A program made the translations under genes and the position numbers. This document shows, one piece after another, positions 53,439-63,215 of a stretch of 64,000 bases of DNA. The DNA comes from Frigoriflavimonas asaccharolytica. Its GTDB lineage: Bacteria > Bacteroidota > Bacteroidia > Flavobacteriales > Weeksellaceae. The notes beneath the pieces are model-generated. The model saw only the letters and a program-made list of their open reading frames with translations. It did no database searches and was not told the origin of the DNA. How positions within the stretch are numbered: position 1 is the first letter of the stretch; each line of letters begins with the position of its first letter. The DNA lies in contig NZ_JABSNO010000003.1 of NCBI RefSeq assembly GCF_013294015.1, positions 142,746 through 206,745 of the forward strand. Direction: 5' to 3'.

Positions 53439-56400
53439 ATGGCATATCTACAAGAATCACACATAGAACTCGCAGATATTAATTTCTTTACAGAGAAGTT
53501 AGGATACACGCATATAAACGCTTGGGAAAAAAAACTCATCGGCAGAGTCACGCTTAAAGATGTGGTTTTAGTAGATAGATTGAAAACTGCTTTGCAAAAT
53601 TTAAACAAACATTTACCCCAAGATTGCATCGATCACGCTATTTATGAATTAACCAAAAGTAGAGCGACTCTTACGCCAATTATGGCAAATAAAGAAATCT
53701 ACGAACTCGTAAAAAACGGTATTCAAGTTCAGTATAAAAATGATTTGGGCAGGGAAGAAAACGATTATGTAAAAGTTTTCGATTTTGATAATAAAAAAAA
53801 CAATGATTTTCTTGTGGTTTCACAACTAAGTATAGAATATCAAGAAACCCAAAACATCACCAGAAGACCGGATTTATTACTCTATATCAACGGTTTGCCA
53901 TTGGCAATGATTGAATTAAAAAATGCCACCGAAAAAGTAAAAGTTGGTTTTGATAAAAATTTGAAAGATTATAAAAGAGATATTCCACAACTGTTTTGGT
54001 ATAATTTATTTGTTTGTATTTCCAACGGAATCCAAACCAGAGTTGGTAGTTTTAATGCACCTTGGGATCATTTTTTCTCTTGGCTTAAATTGACTGATAC
54101 CGCAATCACTCATGAGCAACCAAGCAAAGATGAAATAGAATTAGAGAGCCAAAGGACAGGCGAACATTTAAGTTTAAAAATCTTTGGTGAAGGACTTTGC
54201 AAAAAAGATAACATCATCGATTATTTTGAAAATTTTGTATTGTTTCACAAAAGCAAAGTGAAAATTATTGCAAAAAACCACCAATACTTAGGCGTTAATA
54301 ATGCAATTTTGGCTTTGCAAAACAAAGAAAATAACCTGGGGAAGTTAGGAATATTTTGGCACACACAAGGTTCAGGAAAATCGTATTCTATGATTTTCTT
54401 TTCCAAAAAAATACAGAGAAAGGTAGTTGGTAATTGGTCGTTTTTAGTGATAACGGATAGAAAAGATTTGGATAGTCAGATTTACAGAAATTTTCTGGAA
54501 ACAGAAGCGATTGTAGAAACTAAAGATCAAAAAGAAAATTATTTCAGACCGAAAGATAAAGTAAAGCTTCGAGAATATTTGCAATCTAACCGAGCGTATA
54601 TTTTCACTTTGATTTTTAAATTCGGTATAGAAAAAGGAAAAAATTATCCACAATTAACCGATAGAAAAGATTGGATCGTGATTGTAGATGAAGCGCACAG
54701 AACGCAGTACAAAGGGTTAGCAGAGAATATGCGTATTGCTTTGCCAAATGCTCAATACATTGCTTTCACAGGAACACCTTTGTTGAAAAGTGAATTGACA
54801 AAGGATTGGTTTGGCACTTATATTTCGGAATACAATTTTGCACAAAGTATTGAAGATGGCGCAACAGTACCGATTTTCTATAAAAAAAGTGTACCAAGAG
54901 TTGAGCAAATAAACCCAGATTTGGTAGGAGAAGCCGCTGAAATTTTGGAAGATGAAAATCTTTCTGAAGAGCAAAGAACCAAATTAGATAAAGAATTTTC
55001 TACGTTAATGAACGTAGTAAGAAGAGATGATCGATTAGAAGAAATTGCGGAGCATATAGTAAAGCATTTTCCATATCGTTTGGATGTTGTGGATGATGAA
55101 GGAAATCGCCGACCTATGAAAGCAATGGTGATAAGCATTGACAAGTTCACGGCAGTTAGGATGTTTGATAAAGTTCAATTTCATCTGAAAAAAGAAATAA
55201 AAGAACTTCGGAAAAAAATTGCCACCGAAACCAATTCTGAAATAAAAGCAAGATATGAGAACGCAATAAAGTTCATCAATGAAACTAAAATGGCGGTTGT
55301 AATAAGCCAAGAAGGAAGTGATAAAGAGGAAAGAGAAAAATTTGAGAAAGAAGGTTTAAATATTATTCCTCATCGTGCTTTAATGGATCATCCAGATGAA
55401 GATGGTCGAAATATTGAAGATTATTTTAAGGATCCTAACAACCCTTATCGTATCGTTTTTGTAACAGCAATGTGGATGACAGGTTTTGATGCACCTTCAG
55501 TTTCCACCCTTTACTTAGATAAACCATTGCAAAATCATACTTTAATGCAAACCATTGCAAGAGCAAATCGTGTAATTGAAGGAAAGAAAAACGGTTTGGT
55601 TATCGATTATTTTGGAGTTTTTAGAAATTTGAAAAAAGCTTTAGCAGCTTATGCAGAGGGAACAAAAGGTAAAAATAATGATGATGACGGAGAAGACGAA
55701 TTCCCTGTAAAAGAGTTTACAGAATTATTATCTTTATTGGAACAAGCAATTGTAGAAGCCAAAGTATTTTGTAAAGAATTAGGCGCAGATGTAGATGAGA
55801 TTTTATCCATAGGTGAAAGAGGATTTAAAGAAATTGAATTGTTTCAAGAATTTGCCAATTTGATTTTGGCTAAAGATGAACATAAGAAACAGTTAGGTTT
55901 ATTTGTAAACACCATCGTTTCACTTTATGATTCTGCTAAACCCGAAGTCTATGATTTTCCAAAAGTAAAAAAGGATAGAGATGTTTTGCAATATTTACGG
56001 GATGTAGTTGATAGAAATGTAAATCAAGATGAAGCCATCGAACGAGCTAAGAAAAAAATAGAAAATTTATTGGATACAAGCATTATCGGAAAAGGAGATC
56101 TGCAGGAGCCAAAAGCGGAATATTTTATAGATACTTCCAAGCAAATTGATTTGAGTAAATTGAATTTTGAATCGCTGAGAAATGAATTTCCAGAAAGAAA
56201 ACACAAAAATATTCAGTTTGCAGATTTAAGAGAGTTGCTTGAAATAAAATTAAGTCAAATGATGGCTCAAAACAAAACGAGAGGATCATTTTTAGCCAAT
56301 TTTCAGAAAATAATAGATGATTATAATTCTGGCAGTCTATCTATAGAAGAAGCTTACGAAGATTTACTAAAGCAAGCCGAAGCGCTGAGTAAAGAGCAAT

Positions 56401-56732
56401 ATCGAGCTGCTAAAAATGAAATGACCGAAGAAGAGCAGGAACTTTTTGATTTATTAAAAAAAGAAAAGCTAACGAAAGAAGAAGAAAAATCTGTTCGTTT
56501 AGCAGCGAAATCTCTGTTGAAAAAATTATATGATGCTAATAACAAAATACTGATTCAAGAATGGCATAAGGAAAAAGCAACGCAAGAAAAAGTAAGATGG
56601 GAAATTCAAAACTTGTTAAGTAAGTCTTTACCAGAAGCTTCTTATGACAGATTGGTGTTTTCCCAGAAAGTAGATGTAACGTTTCAGCATTTTTATGAAT
56701 TAGCACAAATGGGGAGAGGGTTTGCTTATTAA
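53439..56732 (+). CDS. hsdR: type I restriction endonuclease and translocase subunit
   Basis: 1097 aa. The N-terminal PD-(D/E)XK nuclease shows Asp and ExK in ITRRPDLLLYINGLPLAMIELKN (Asp near residue 145, Glu and Lys near 158-160). The SF2 translocase has Walker A FWHTQGSGKSYSM near 308, DEAH box IVDEAHRTQYKG near 415, and motif VI QTIARANRVIEGK near 705. The C-terminal 300 residues are helical and bind HsdM/HsdS. Its ATG follows the helicase stop by a single base. Cleaves unmethylated DNA far from the recognition site after translocation. Confidence 0.94.
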   Translation: MAYLQESHIELADINFFTEKLGYTHINAWEKKLIGRVTLKDVVLVDRLKTALQNLNKHLPQDCIDHAIYELTKSRATLTPIMANKEIYELVKNGIQVQYKNDLGREENDYVKVFDFDNKKNNDFLVVSQLSIEYQETQNITRRPDLLLYINGLPLAMIELKNATEKVKVGFDKNLKDYKRDIPQLFWYNLFVCISNGIQTRVGSFNAPWDHFFSWLKLTDTAITHEQPSKDEIELESQRTGEHLSLKIFGEGLCKKDNIIDYFENFVLFHKSKVKIIAKNHQYLGVNNAILALQNKENNLGKLGIFWHTQGSGKSYSMIFFSKKIQRKVVGNWSFLVITDRKDLDSQIYRNFLETEAIVETKDQKENYFRPKDKVKLREYLQSNRAYIFTLIFKFGIEKGKNYPQLTDRKDWIVIVDEAHRTQYKGLAENMRIALPNAQYIAFTGTPLLKSELTKDWFGTYISEYNFAQSIEDGATVPIFYKKSVPRVEQINPDLVGEAAEILEDENLSEEQRTKLDKEFSTLMNVVRRDDRLEEIAEHIVKHFPYRLDVVDDEGNRRPMKAMVISIDKFTAVRMFDKVQFHLKKEIKELRKKIATETNSEIKARYENAIKFINETKMAVVISQEGSDKEEREKFEKEGLNIIPHRALMDHPDEDGRNIEDYFKDPNNPYRIVFVTAMWMTGFDAPSVSTLYLDKPLQNHTLMQTIARANRVIEGKKNGLVIDYFGVFRNLKKALAAYAEGTKGKNNDDDGEDEFPVKEFTELLSLLEQAIVEAKVFCKELGADVDEILSIGERGFKEIELFQEFANLILAKDEHKKQLGLFVNTIVSLYDSAKPEVYDFPKVKKDRDVLQYLRDVVDRNVNQDEAIERAKKKIENLLDTSIIGKGDLQEPKAEYFIDTSKQIDLSKLNFESLRNEFPERKHKNIQFADLRELLEIKLSQMMAQNKTRGSFLANFQKIIDDYNSGSLSIEEAYEDLLKQAEALSKEQYRAAKNEMTEEEQELFDLLKKEKLTKEEEKSVRLAAKSLLKKLYDANNKILIQEWHKEKATQEKVRWEIQNLLSKSLPEASYDRLVFSQKVDVTFQHFYELAQMGRGFAY

Positions 56733-56781
56733 TGCTTTTTCCGATTGAAATAAAGGATCATCAAAATTTACAAATATATTT

Positions 56782-57570
56782 ATGGTTTACCACTACACAA
56801 GTATTAAAACTCTTGGATTAATATTGAAGAATCGTAAGATAAGATTCACAAGATTTGATCTTTTAGATGATCAAACAGAAACCGAAGGTTTACCAGAACT
56901 ATTACAAAAAAGGTACTTTCTATCTTGTTGGGTTCATGAAGAAAGAGAAAATATACCTCAATGGGCAATGTATGCGAGTGAAGGAGTACGGATAGAGTTT
57001 CCAGCGAAGTGGTATAAAAAGCACCCGATTCCAATTGCGGGAACAGATAAAGTTATGTACAGTTTTCCTGTTCCGGACGATCAGTTTCTTAAAAATATGT
57101 TTTTAATTCTGCCATTTAAAGAATATTTTAACGTGGAGAAAGGTTATACTTTTGTTCCACCACTTGATGAGCAAGATGGTCTTTTAACAAAAGTTATTTA
57201 TTCTGAAGATTATGTAAAATTAAAGGAAAGTTATTGGAATAATTCTGAAGATGGTAATGAAATTAAAATGATTCACCAAGCAGCGCCAATTAAATTTAAA
57301 GATTCATACTGGAGTTTTCAGAATGAAATTAGATATTACATTCAAGCAGTAGTGAAATATGAAGATGTTTTTAAATTACCACAATTTTTAGATGTTGAAA
57401 TTTCGGACGAAGCTTTGAAAAATATTAAAGTAAAATTATATCCCAATTGTTCAGAAGAAAATAAAATATTGGTGGAAAGTTTATTGAAAAATTTCTTACC
57501 TGATATTGGTCTTTCTTCGTCAATTGAAAGAAGCAGATTAGATGGAAAATATAGACCAAAAAACACATAA
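56782..57570 (+). CDS. DUF2971 protein
   Basis: 262 aa. The start MVYHYTSIKTLGLILKNRKIRFTRFDLLDDQTE, followed by FLSCWVHEERENIPQWAMYASEGVRIEF, is the DUF2971 pattern: a Tyr-His-Tyr-Thr opening, a Leu-Asp-Asp motif, and a Ser-Cys-Trp segment before a Met-Tyr motif. The family resembles ADP-ribosyl-transferase-like or NAD-binding folds only weakly and has no known activity; it is frequent in mobile and defence regions. It follows hsdR by 49 bp and precedes the next gene by 7 bp. Confidence 0.82.
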   Translation: MVYHYTSIKTLGLILKNRKIRFTRFDLLDDQTETEGLPELLQKRYFLSCWVHEERENIPQWAMYASEGVRIEFPAKWYKKHPIPIAGTDKVMYSFPVPDDQFLKNMFLILPFKEYFNVEKGYTFVPPLDEQDGLLTKVIYSEDYVKLKESYWNNSEDGNEIKMIHQAAPIKFKDSYWSFQNEIRYYIQAVVKYEDVFKLPQFLDVEISDEALKNIKVKLYPNCSEENKILVESLLKNFLPDIGLSSSIERSRLDGKYRPKNT

Positions 57571-57577
57571 GTAAAAG

Positions 57578-59446
57578 ATGAAGGACGATATAGACATGCT
57601 TATTGAAGATTGTATTAGAAATACAAAAACACAATATGGAAGTACAAATTCTCTTATTACAAAAGGATTGATTGATTCCGGCGTAGTTTATAAAATTGTA
57701 AATAGCACACTGGAAATATTTGAAATTAATTTGAATTCAAAACTTTTCAATGAGCGGTTATTGATATATTCCGAACAAATTTTAAAGAAGAAACTTCCAA
57801 ATGATATTGATGATGCACATTTATTTGTAGATGAATTTTTTGAAAAGATTCAATTTTATAATGGAAATTATATATGGACAAGCGCAAGACAAGTTGCTAC
57901 CTGTTTACTTTCGTATATATTTCATTTACTTGATTCTCAGGGGCAAGATTTAAAAAAGTATTATAGTTCATTAGGCAAAGAAAAAAAAAGATCTACTTTC
58001 CATATTCATTTTGAACAAGCTTTTTTAGAATTTATTTCAAAAGCAGATTCGCTCGCAGATCTTAAAAAATATATTTTGAGCATTGCAGATGATCCGAACA
58101 GGCATCATGAAGCAGAATCTTTTGTTAGAAATTTACCCAAAGATAATGCTGAACTTTCAAAAAGTTTATTTTATGATGTTTTAAAAGAAGACTCTAAAAT
58201 AAAACATTTTTTTTTACCAAAATTATTATATGGCTTTATAGATGTAGAATTCGATTTTGCTTTTACTGAATCAATAAAGTTAATTTCAGAAGAACCGTCG
58301 ATTGCCTTATTTATATTTGGGCGTTTAAAATATAAATCTGAAAAAGAAATTATTGAAATTGATAAAGCTATAGGAACAATAACAGTTGCAGATAATATGA
58401 TTGGAGAGTATAGTTACTATCTCTGTAATTTAATAAGTAATTTTCATATTCCCAACAGTATAAAAACAAAATACTTCGAAATTTTAGAAAATTTAATAGA
58501 AACTTCTGAAGAAAATAATTTAAGTGCAGTTTTCCACAATATAAATTACAGCTTAAAAAACTGCGATGAAGAGAAATATAAGCTGCTCCACCTTTATTTA
58601 ACTAAAACAAAAAATCTACAAGTAATAAAAGATTTTTTTTACCAAATTGAAGATCCCAAATACCTATTTCATTTATTGAAGTTAATGCATTCAACTGGTG
58701 GATGGAGAGCGTCCTTAAACCTATTTGAAAATGCAATAGGGAATTTTTGGAATATAAATCAGAACCTAACACAACAATGTATATTCGATTTATTTACTAA
58801 TCGGAGGTATAGTTTACTGGGCGCTCAAGTAATAATGACGGGTTATTTGGAACCTATTCCAATTGATTTAACGAAGGCTACAGAAAATCAACAACTTAAT
58901 GCAATTGATGGGTTTTGTAAACATCCAATCTTTTTTGAAAGGCTTTTACCTTTACTTTTACCGTTGAGAAAATCAAGATCAAAACAAATAAAAAATCATC
59001 TTGTTGCTCAATTATCTATTTTAATAAAAGAAGCTTATGGTAAAGTTCTTTTTGAATTAATTACTTCTCAAGTTTCAAACACAAAAACAGACAAGCAATT
59101 TATTACTAGAATTGAAGCAGCTCTCGATGAATATTTAGATGATAAAAAAGAAAGAGAAGAAATCAATGAATTTAATCCCTATTTTAATGAAAAGGAACTG
59201 ATGAATCTATATTATGGGTTGCAAAATGAAAGTCAATCAAAAGCCAGAAAAGATGCTAATACAGGTTCTATTTTTAATGAATTAGCTACTACGAAAATAA
59301 TTGTGAGGGGAAATTCTTGGAAGTTTGGGGATAATGAAATTAGTCCATTAGGGAAAGTTAGTATCAGCGCTATGATAGATAAAAGAGCTTACAAAGATCC
59401 TGAAGCTTTTGAAAATTTACTAAATAATTTTGAGCATGGAGATTAG
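57578..59446 (+). CDS. unrecognised 622-aa helical protein of a two-gene unit
   Basis: 622 aa, no signal peptide. The sequence looks like a continuous alpha-helical array, for instance the stretches PSIALFIFGRLKYKSEKEI, YLTKTKNLQVIKDFFYQIED and FERLLPLLLPLRKSRSKQI. The last 60 residues change character (SIFNELATTKIIVRGNSWKF, then FGDNEISPLGKVSISAMIDK) and may be a small separate beta domain. No family was recognised. It overlaps the next gene (11 bases, by ATG 59436) and follows the DUF2971 gene by 7 bp, so the three form one unit. A sensor or scaffold role for the nuclease partner is only inference. Confidence 0.75.
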   Translation: MKDDIDMLIEDCIRNTKTQYGSTNSLITKGLIDSGVVYKIVNSTLEIFEINLNSKLFNERLLIYSEQILKKKLPNDIDDAHLFVDEFFEKIQFYNGNYIWTSARQVATCLLSYIFHLLDSQGQDLKKYYSSLGKEKKRSTFHIHFEQAFLEFISKADSLADLKKYILSIADDPNRHHEAESFVRNLPKDNAELSKSLFYDVLKEDSKIKHFFLPKLLYGFIDVEFDFAFTESIKLISEEPSIALFIFGRLKYKSEKEIIEIDKAIGTITVADNMIGEYSYYLCNLISNFHIPNSIKTKYFEILENLIETSEENNLSAVFHNINYSLKNCDEEKYKLLHLYLTKTKNLQVIKDFFYQIEDPKYLFHLLKLMHSTGGWRASLNLFENAIGNFWNINQNLTQQCIFDLFTNRRYSLLGAQVIMTGYLEPIPIDLTKATENQQLNAIDGFCKHPIFFERLLPLLLPLRKSRSKQIKNHLVAQLSILIKEAYGKVLFELITSQVSNTKTDKQFITRIEAALDEYLDDKKEREEINEFNPYFNEKELMNLYYGLQNESQSKARKDANTGSIFNELATTKIIVRGNSWKFGDNEISPLGKVSISAMIDKRAYKDPEAFENLLNNFEHGD

Positions 59447-61202
59447 AAATTTGATCGTTAAAGAATATTTGGAATCTTTGACAGAGAAAGATGAACTCAA
59501 TAAAATTTTTCCGATTCTGCTGGAAGCACAAGGATTTGAAATTCTAACTAAACCTACTGAAAATCTGGGTCTAAAGGAATATGGAAAAGACATTGTGGCT
59601 ATCGGAATTGATGCAGAAGACGGAATTAAAAAAAGGTTTTATTTTGAATTAAAAGGTGGTGCTGATAGAGACATTACTGAAAATAAATTTTATGGAAAAG
59701 ATGGGATACAAGACTCTCTTGCACAAGCAAGTTATAATCCTTTCCTGTCAGCATATCCCCAGTTTGAAAAACTTCCATTAAAAGTTGTTATAGTCCATAA
59801 TGGAACTATTGAAGGAAAGATTCAAAGTACATTAGAAGGAATGTTTATTAATCTTCAAAAATCACTAGAAAATACCTCATTTGAGAGGTGGGACATTTCT
59901 ATACTTACAAAACTATTTACTGAAAAACTTTTTAACGCTTATTTACTTGTTGATACTTATAATGTAAGACTATTTAATAAAACTTTAATCAACCTCGATG
60001 CTGATGAAAATGTTTCCAAAGAATTTCATGAAATATTAGAAAATCTGCTATCTAAATTTCAATTTAAAGGGGCGAAATTAAGACCAAATAGGCACAACCA
60101 AATGTTGTTTGAAACTTTGAAATTAATCTCATTTATAATATTCACAGAGTCAAATGGATATAATAATTTAAACATTGCAAAAAAGTATATTTTGTGTTTG
60201 TTAATCAAGATGTGGCATTGGATTCTTAAGAATAATTTAGAGAAGGATAAGTCTGTTATTAAATATTTTGATCAAGTATATCAATTTTATTTTGATGAAG
60301 TAATGCAATCCTACTTCGAAAAAACCTTACCGATTGCTTTGAAGAAAGATGGAATATATTATGAAAACGCTGGAATGTATGAAGAGATGGGGTATAATTT
60401 TAGAGCATTCGAATTTTTAGAGTTTTATACTATTTTCATCAATTATTGGCTGATAAATAATACTTCTAGAAATGACAGAGAAAATGCAAGATTAATGTTA
60501 GTTGATATTATAAATAATAATAAGGTTTGTATGAAACCCTTGATCGATTATCATTCAAATGTTATAATTTCCATCATTAATTTATTTTTAGAATTAGGCG
60601 ACATTGATAGTGCCAAATCATATATGAAAGCCGTTATTCATAAAATAAAAACGAGGAAAATAAACAATAATTTCTTACCTGATGCGAATAATAGTATGGA
60701 AAATGTCATCAAATTTAGAATGACAGGGACAAAACCAGTCTTCTATTCAGATTCAACATCACCATTACTTTCAATGCTTTTTATATATGTCGCAATTTTA
60801 GATTTAAAAGCGGAATATTATCAATTGAGAGAATTTGTTTCAGAATACAAAATTGATTTAGGTTATTTTGTACCTCATTTTGGGATTAATTCAACTTCCC
60901 ATCATTTGATAGAAGATCTGGAAAATGATTTTGAAGAGCAGTTATTTTCTAAATCTCATTTTAATGAAGGTTACCAGCGCGATCTTGAACTGCAGCAAAT
61001 TGATTATAATAATTTAAACGAAAGGAAAAAATTGAGTTTTTCTGCCTTTAAAGAAAAGATTTTATTAACTAAAGATGAATTTGAGTATGTTTATAGAACA
61101 ACTAATTCTGGATATCCATTGATGAAGGATTTCGCTCATATTTATTTTCACACACCTTATTTTCCTGATACTTGGAAAAATTATATTGAGCGTAATATGT
61201 AG
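59436..61202 (+). CDS. unrecognised protein with N-terminal PD-(D/E)XK nuclease-like domain
   Basis: 588 aa from ATG 59436 (an in-frame TTG lies 6 nt earlier). Residues 15-160 look like a restriction-endonuclease fold: a leading helix (DELNKIFPILLEAQGFEI), then the core EYGKDIVAIGID with the Asp, and RFYFELKGGADRDI with the Glu-x-Lys, followed by LPLKVVIVHNGTIEG, a typical third strand. The remaining 430 residues are alpha-helical, with TPR-like character in places (IISIINLFLELGDIDSAKSYMKAVIHKI). No known defence family was recalled with confidence. The tight overlap with the preceding gene suggests that the two products act as a complex. Confidence 0.75.
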   Translation: MEIRNLIVKEYLESLTEKDELNKIFPILLEAQGFEILTKPTENLGLKEYGKDIVAIGIDAEDGIKKRFYFELKGGADRDITENKFYGKDGIQDSLAQASYNPFLSAYPQFEKLPLKVVIVHNGTIEGKIQSTLEGMFINLQKSLENTSFERWDISILTKLFTEKLFNAYLLVDTYNVRLFNKTLINLDADENVSKEFHEILENLLSKFQFKGAKLRPNRHNQMLFETLKLISFIIFTESNGYNNLNIAKKYILCLLIKMWHWILKNNLEKDKSVIKYFDQVYQFYFDEVMQSYFEKTLPIALKKDGIYYENAGMYEEMGYNFRAFEFLEFYTIFINYWLINNTSRNDRENARLMLVDIINNNKVCMKPLIDYHSNVIISIINLFLELGDIDSAKSYMKAVIHKIKTRKINNNFLPDANNSMENVIKFRMTGTKPVFYSDSTSPLLSMLFIYVAILDLKAEYYQLREFVSEYKIDLGYFVPHFGINSTSHHLIEDLENDFEEQLFSKSHFNEGYQRDLELQQIDYNNLNERKKLSFSAFKEKILLTKDEFEYVYRTTNSGYPLMKDFAHIYFHTPYFPDTWKNYIERNM

Positions 61203-61220
61203 AGAAAAAATGAAAATAAA

Positions 61221-63176
61221 ATGAAACCACTCACAAAATCCCGCTTCAAATTAGGCTTACAATGTCCAAATAAACTTTACTTTACTGGTAAAGCGGAATA
61301 TGCCAATAAAAAAATTGAAGATTCATTTTTAGAAGCTTTGGCACAAGGTGGTTTTCAAGTGGAAGCTCTCGCAAGACTTCAATATCCCAAAGGTATTTTT
61401 GTAGATGCTGAAAACTATGAATATGACAAAGCTGTTTCAATTACCAAAACAGCAATGGAAGAAAATAGTACATGCTTGTATGAAGCTGCTTTTGCGACAG
61501 AAAATTTATTTGTAAGATCTGATATTGTAGAGAAAAATGGATCCAAGGTAAAACTCATTGAAGTGAAATCTAAATCTTTTGATCCCAATGAACCGAACTC
61601 TTTTATAGGTGTAAGAGGTGTAATGGTTGCTGCATGGAAACCATATCTTTTTGATTTGGCATTTCAAAAATATGTAGCGCAAAAAGCATTCCCAGAACTT
61701 GAATTTACTGCGTACTTGATGTTGGCTGATAAAACAAAAAAGGCAACTGTTGATGGTCTTAATCAAAAGTTTAGAATCCGAAAAGATACAGATCCAAGAA
61801 AAGAAATTGATTTGAAAATTGAAAACGCAGATGAAATTGGGGAATCTGTTCTTTGTGAAGTGAATGTTGATGACATTATCAATGCAATATTAAATGGTTC
61901 TTATCCCTATTTTGATGGTTTATCTTTTCCAGAAACAGTGGATTTATTACAAAACTATTGGATTGAAGATACTTATGCCAATTATCCCTGTAACCATAGC
62001 GCTTGCAAAGCATGTGAATTTAAAACTACTGCTTTGGAAGAAGAAAGTGGTTTTCTTTCAGGGTTTAAACATTGTTTTACAAAGCAATTTGGGTGGACTG
62101 AAAATGAATTTGAAAAACCTAGTGTTTTAGAAATTTGGGATTGTAGAGATGGGAAATTATTAGATAGTGGGAAAATTTTAATGGAAGATTTAACTGCCGA
62201 AGATTTAAAATTAAAACCCGAAGCAGGAAAAATATCACGGACAGAAAGGCAAATGCTACAAGTAGAAAAAGCAGTTGCAAAGGATTTTAAACCTTATGTT
62301 TTAGTTGATGATTTAAAAGCCGAAATGAACTCGTGGAAATTTCCACTTCATTTTATAGATTTTGAAACTAGTACCGTTGCAATTCCTTTTACCAAAGGAA
62401 GAAAACCTTATGAGCAAGTCGCATTTCAGTTTTCTCACCACATACTTTACGAAAATGGTAAAGTTGAACATAAAACGGAGTTTATAAATGATATTCCTGG
62501 TGAATTTCCTAATTTCAAATTTGCAAAGGCATTAAAGGAAGCACTGCAAAATGATGAAGGAACAATTTTCAGATTTGCTGATCATGAAAACACGATTGTG
62601 AATGCGATTATAAAACAGATGAATGATAGTCCTAATTTTGAAGATGAAGAACTTATCCTGTTTTTAAAATCGATAAGTCATTCGTCAAAAAATTCTACTG
62701 AAACTTGGATAGGAGGAAGAGATATGGTAGATCTCCGTAAAATTATCTTACATTACTACTATAATCCACTTACAAACGGATCAAATTCGTTGAAATATGT
62801 TTTGCCGGCAATTCTAAATACGAGTGAATTTCTTAAAGAAAAATACAGCAAACCTCTATCTGAAATCCAGATTACGAGTAAAAATTTCAATAATGATCAT
62901 ATTTGGTTACATTTTGAGAATGATAAAGTTATTAATCCTTACCAACTTTTACCAAAGCTTTTTGCTGAATGGGATTTAGAAAAAATTGAAGAAACAATTT
63001 CAGATATAGACACCATTGCTGATGGTGGTGCTGCATTAACTGCTTATTCTAAACTGCAATTTACAGATATGTCTCATGACGAAAGAAGCGAACTCAGAAA
63101 ATCACTTTTAAAATATTGTGAACTTGATACACTTGCAATGGTAATGCTTTATGAGCATTTGAGATATGATTTTTAG
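61221..63176 (+). CDS. DUF2779 protein: Cas4-like Fe-S nuclease fused to a DEDD exonuclease
   Basis: 651 aa. An early Cys in KLGLQCPNKLYF (residue 15) and a late cluster CNHSACKACEF (residues 256-264) form the four-Cys Fe-S pattern of Cas4/AddB nucleases; between them KLIEVKSKSF (near residue 112) supplies the Glu-x-Lys active site. From residue 370 comes an RNase H-fold exonuclease: LHFIDFETSTV (Asp-x-Glu) and the final KYCELDTLAMVMLYEHL (Asp). This pairing defines DUF2779 (TM0106-like) proteins, whose role is unknown but which are thought to process DNA ends. It follows the previous gene by 18 bp and ends the defence series. Confidence 0.85.
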   Translation: MKPLTKSRFKLGLQCPNKLYFTGKAEYANKKIEDSFLEALAQGGFQVEALARLQYPKGIFVDAENYEYDKAVSITKTAMEENSTCLYEAAFATENLFVRSDIVEKNGSKVKLIEVKSKSFDPNEPNSFIGVRGVMVAAWKPYLFDLAFQKYVAQKAFPELEFTAYLMLADKTKKATVDGLNQKFRIRKDTDPRKEIDLKIENADEIGESVLCEVNVDDIINAILNGSYPYFDGLSFPETVDLLQNYWIEDTYANYPCNHSACKACEFKTTALEEESGFLSGFKHCFTKQFGWTENEFEKPSVLEIWDCRDGKLLDSGKILMEDLTAEDLKLKPEAGKISRTERQMLQVEKAVAKDFKPYVLVDDLKAEMNSWKFPLHFIDFETSTVAIPFTKGRKPYEQVAFQFSHHILYENGKVEHKTEFINDIPGEFPNFKFAKALKEALQNDEGTIFRFADHENTIVNAIIKQMNDSPNFEDEELILFLKSISHSSKNSTETWIGGRDMVDLRKIILHYYYNPLTNGSNSLKYVLPAILNTSEFLKEKYSKPLSEIQITSKNFNNDHIWLHFENDKVINPYQLLPKLFAEWDLEKIEETISDIDTIADGGAALTAYSKLQFTDMSHDERSELRKSLLKYCELDTLAMVMLYEHLRYDF

Positions 63177-63215
63177 AATTTATTTGAGATATTTTTTTTA
63201 AAATATTATTCCGTG

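Noticed and set aside
57578-59446. Assignment of the 622-aa protein to a named defence family (Avs, SIR2 or similar)
   Set aside because: No P-loop, SIR2 or TIR motif is present; resemblance was limited to general helical repeats.
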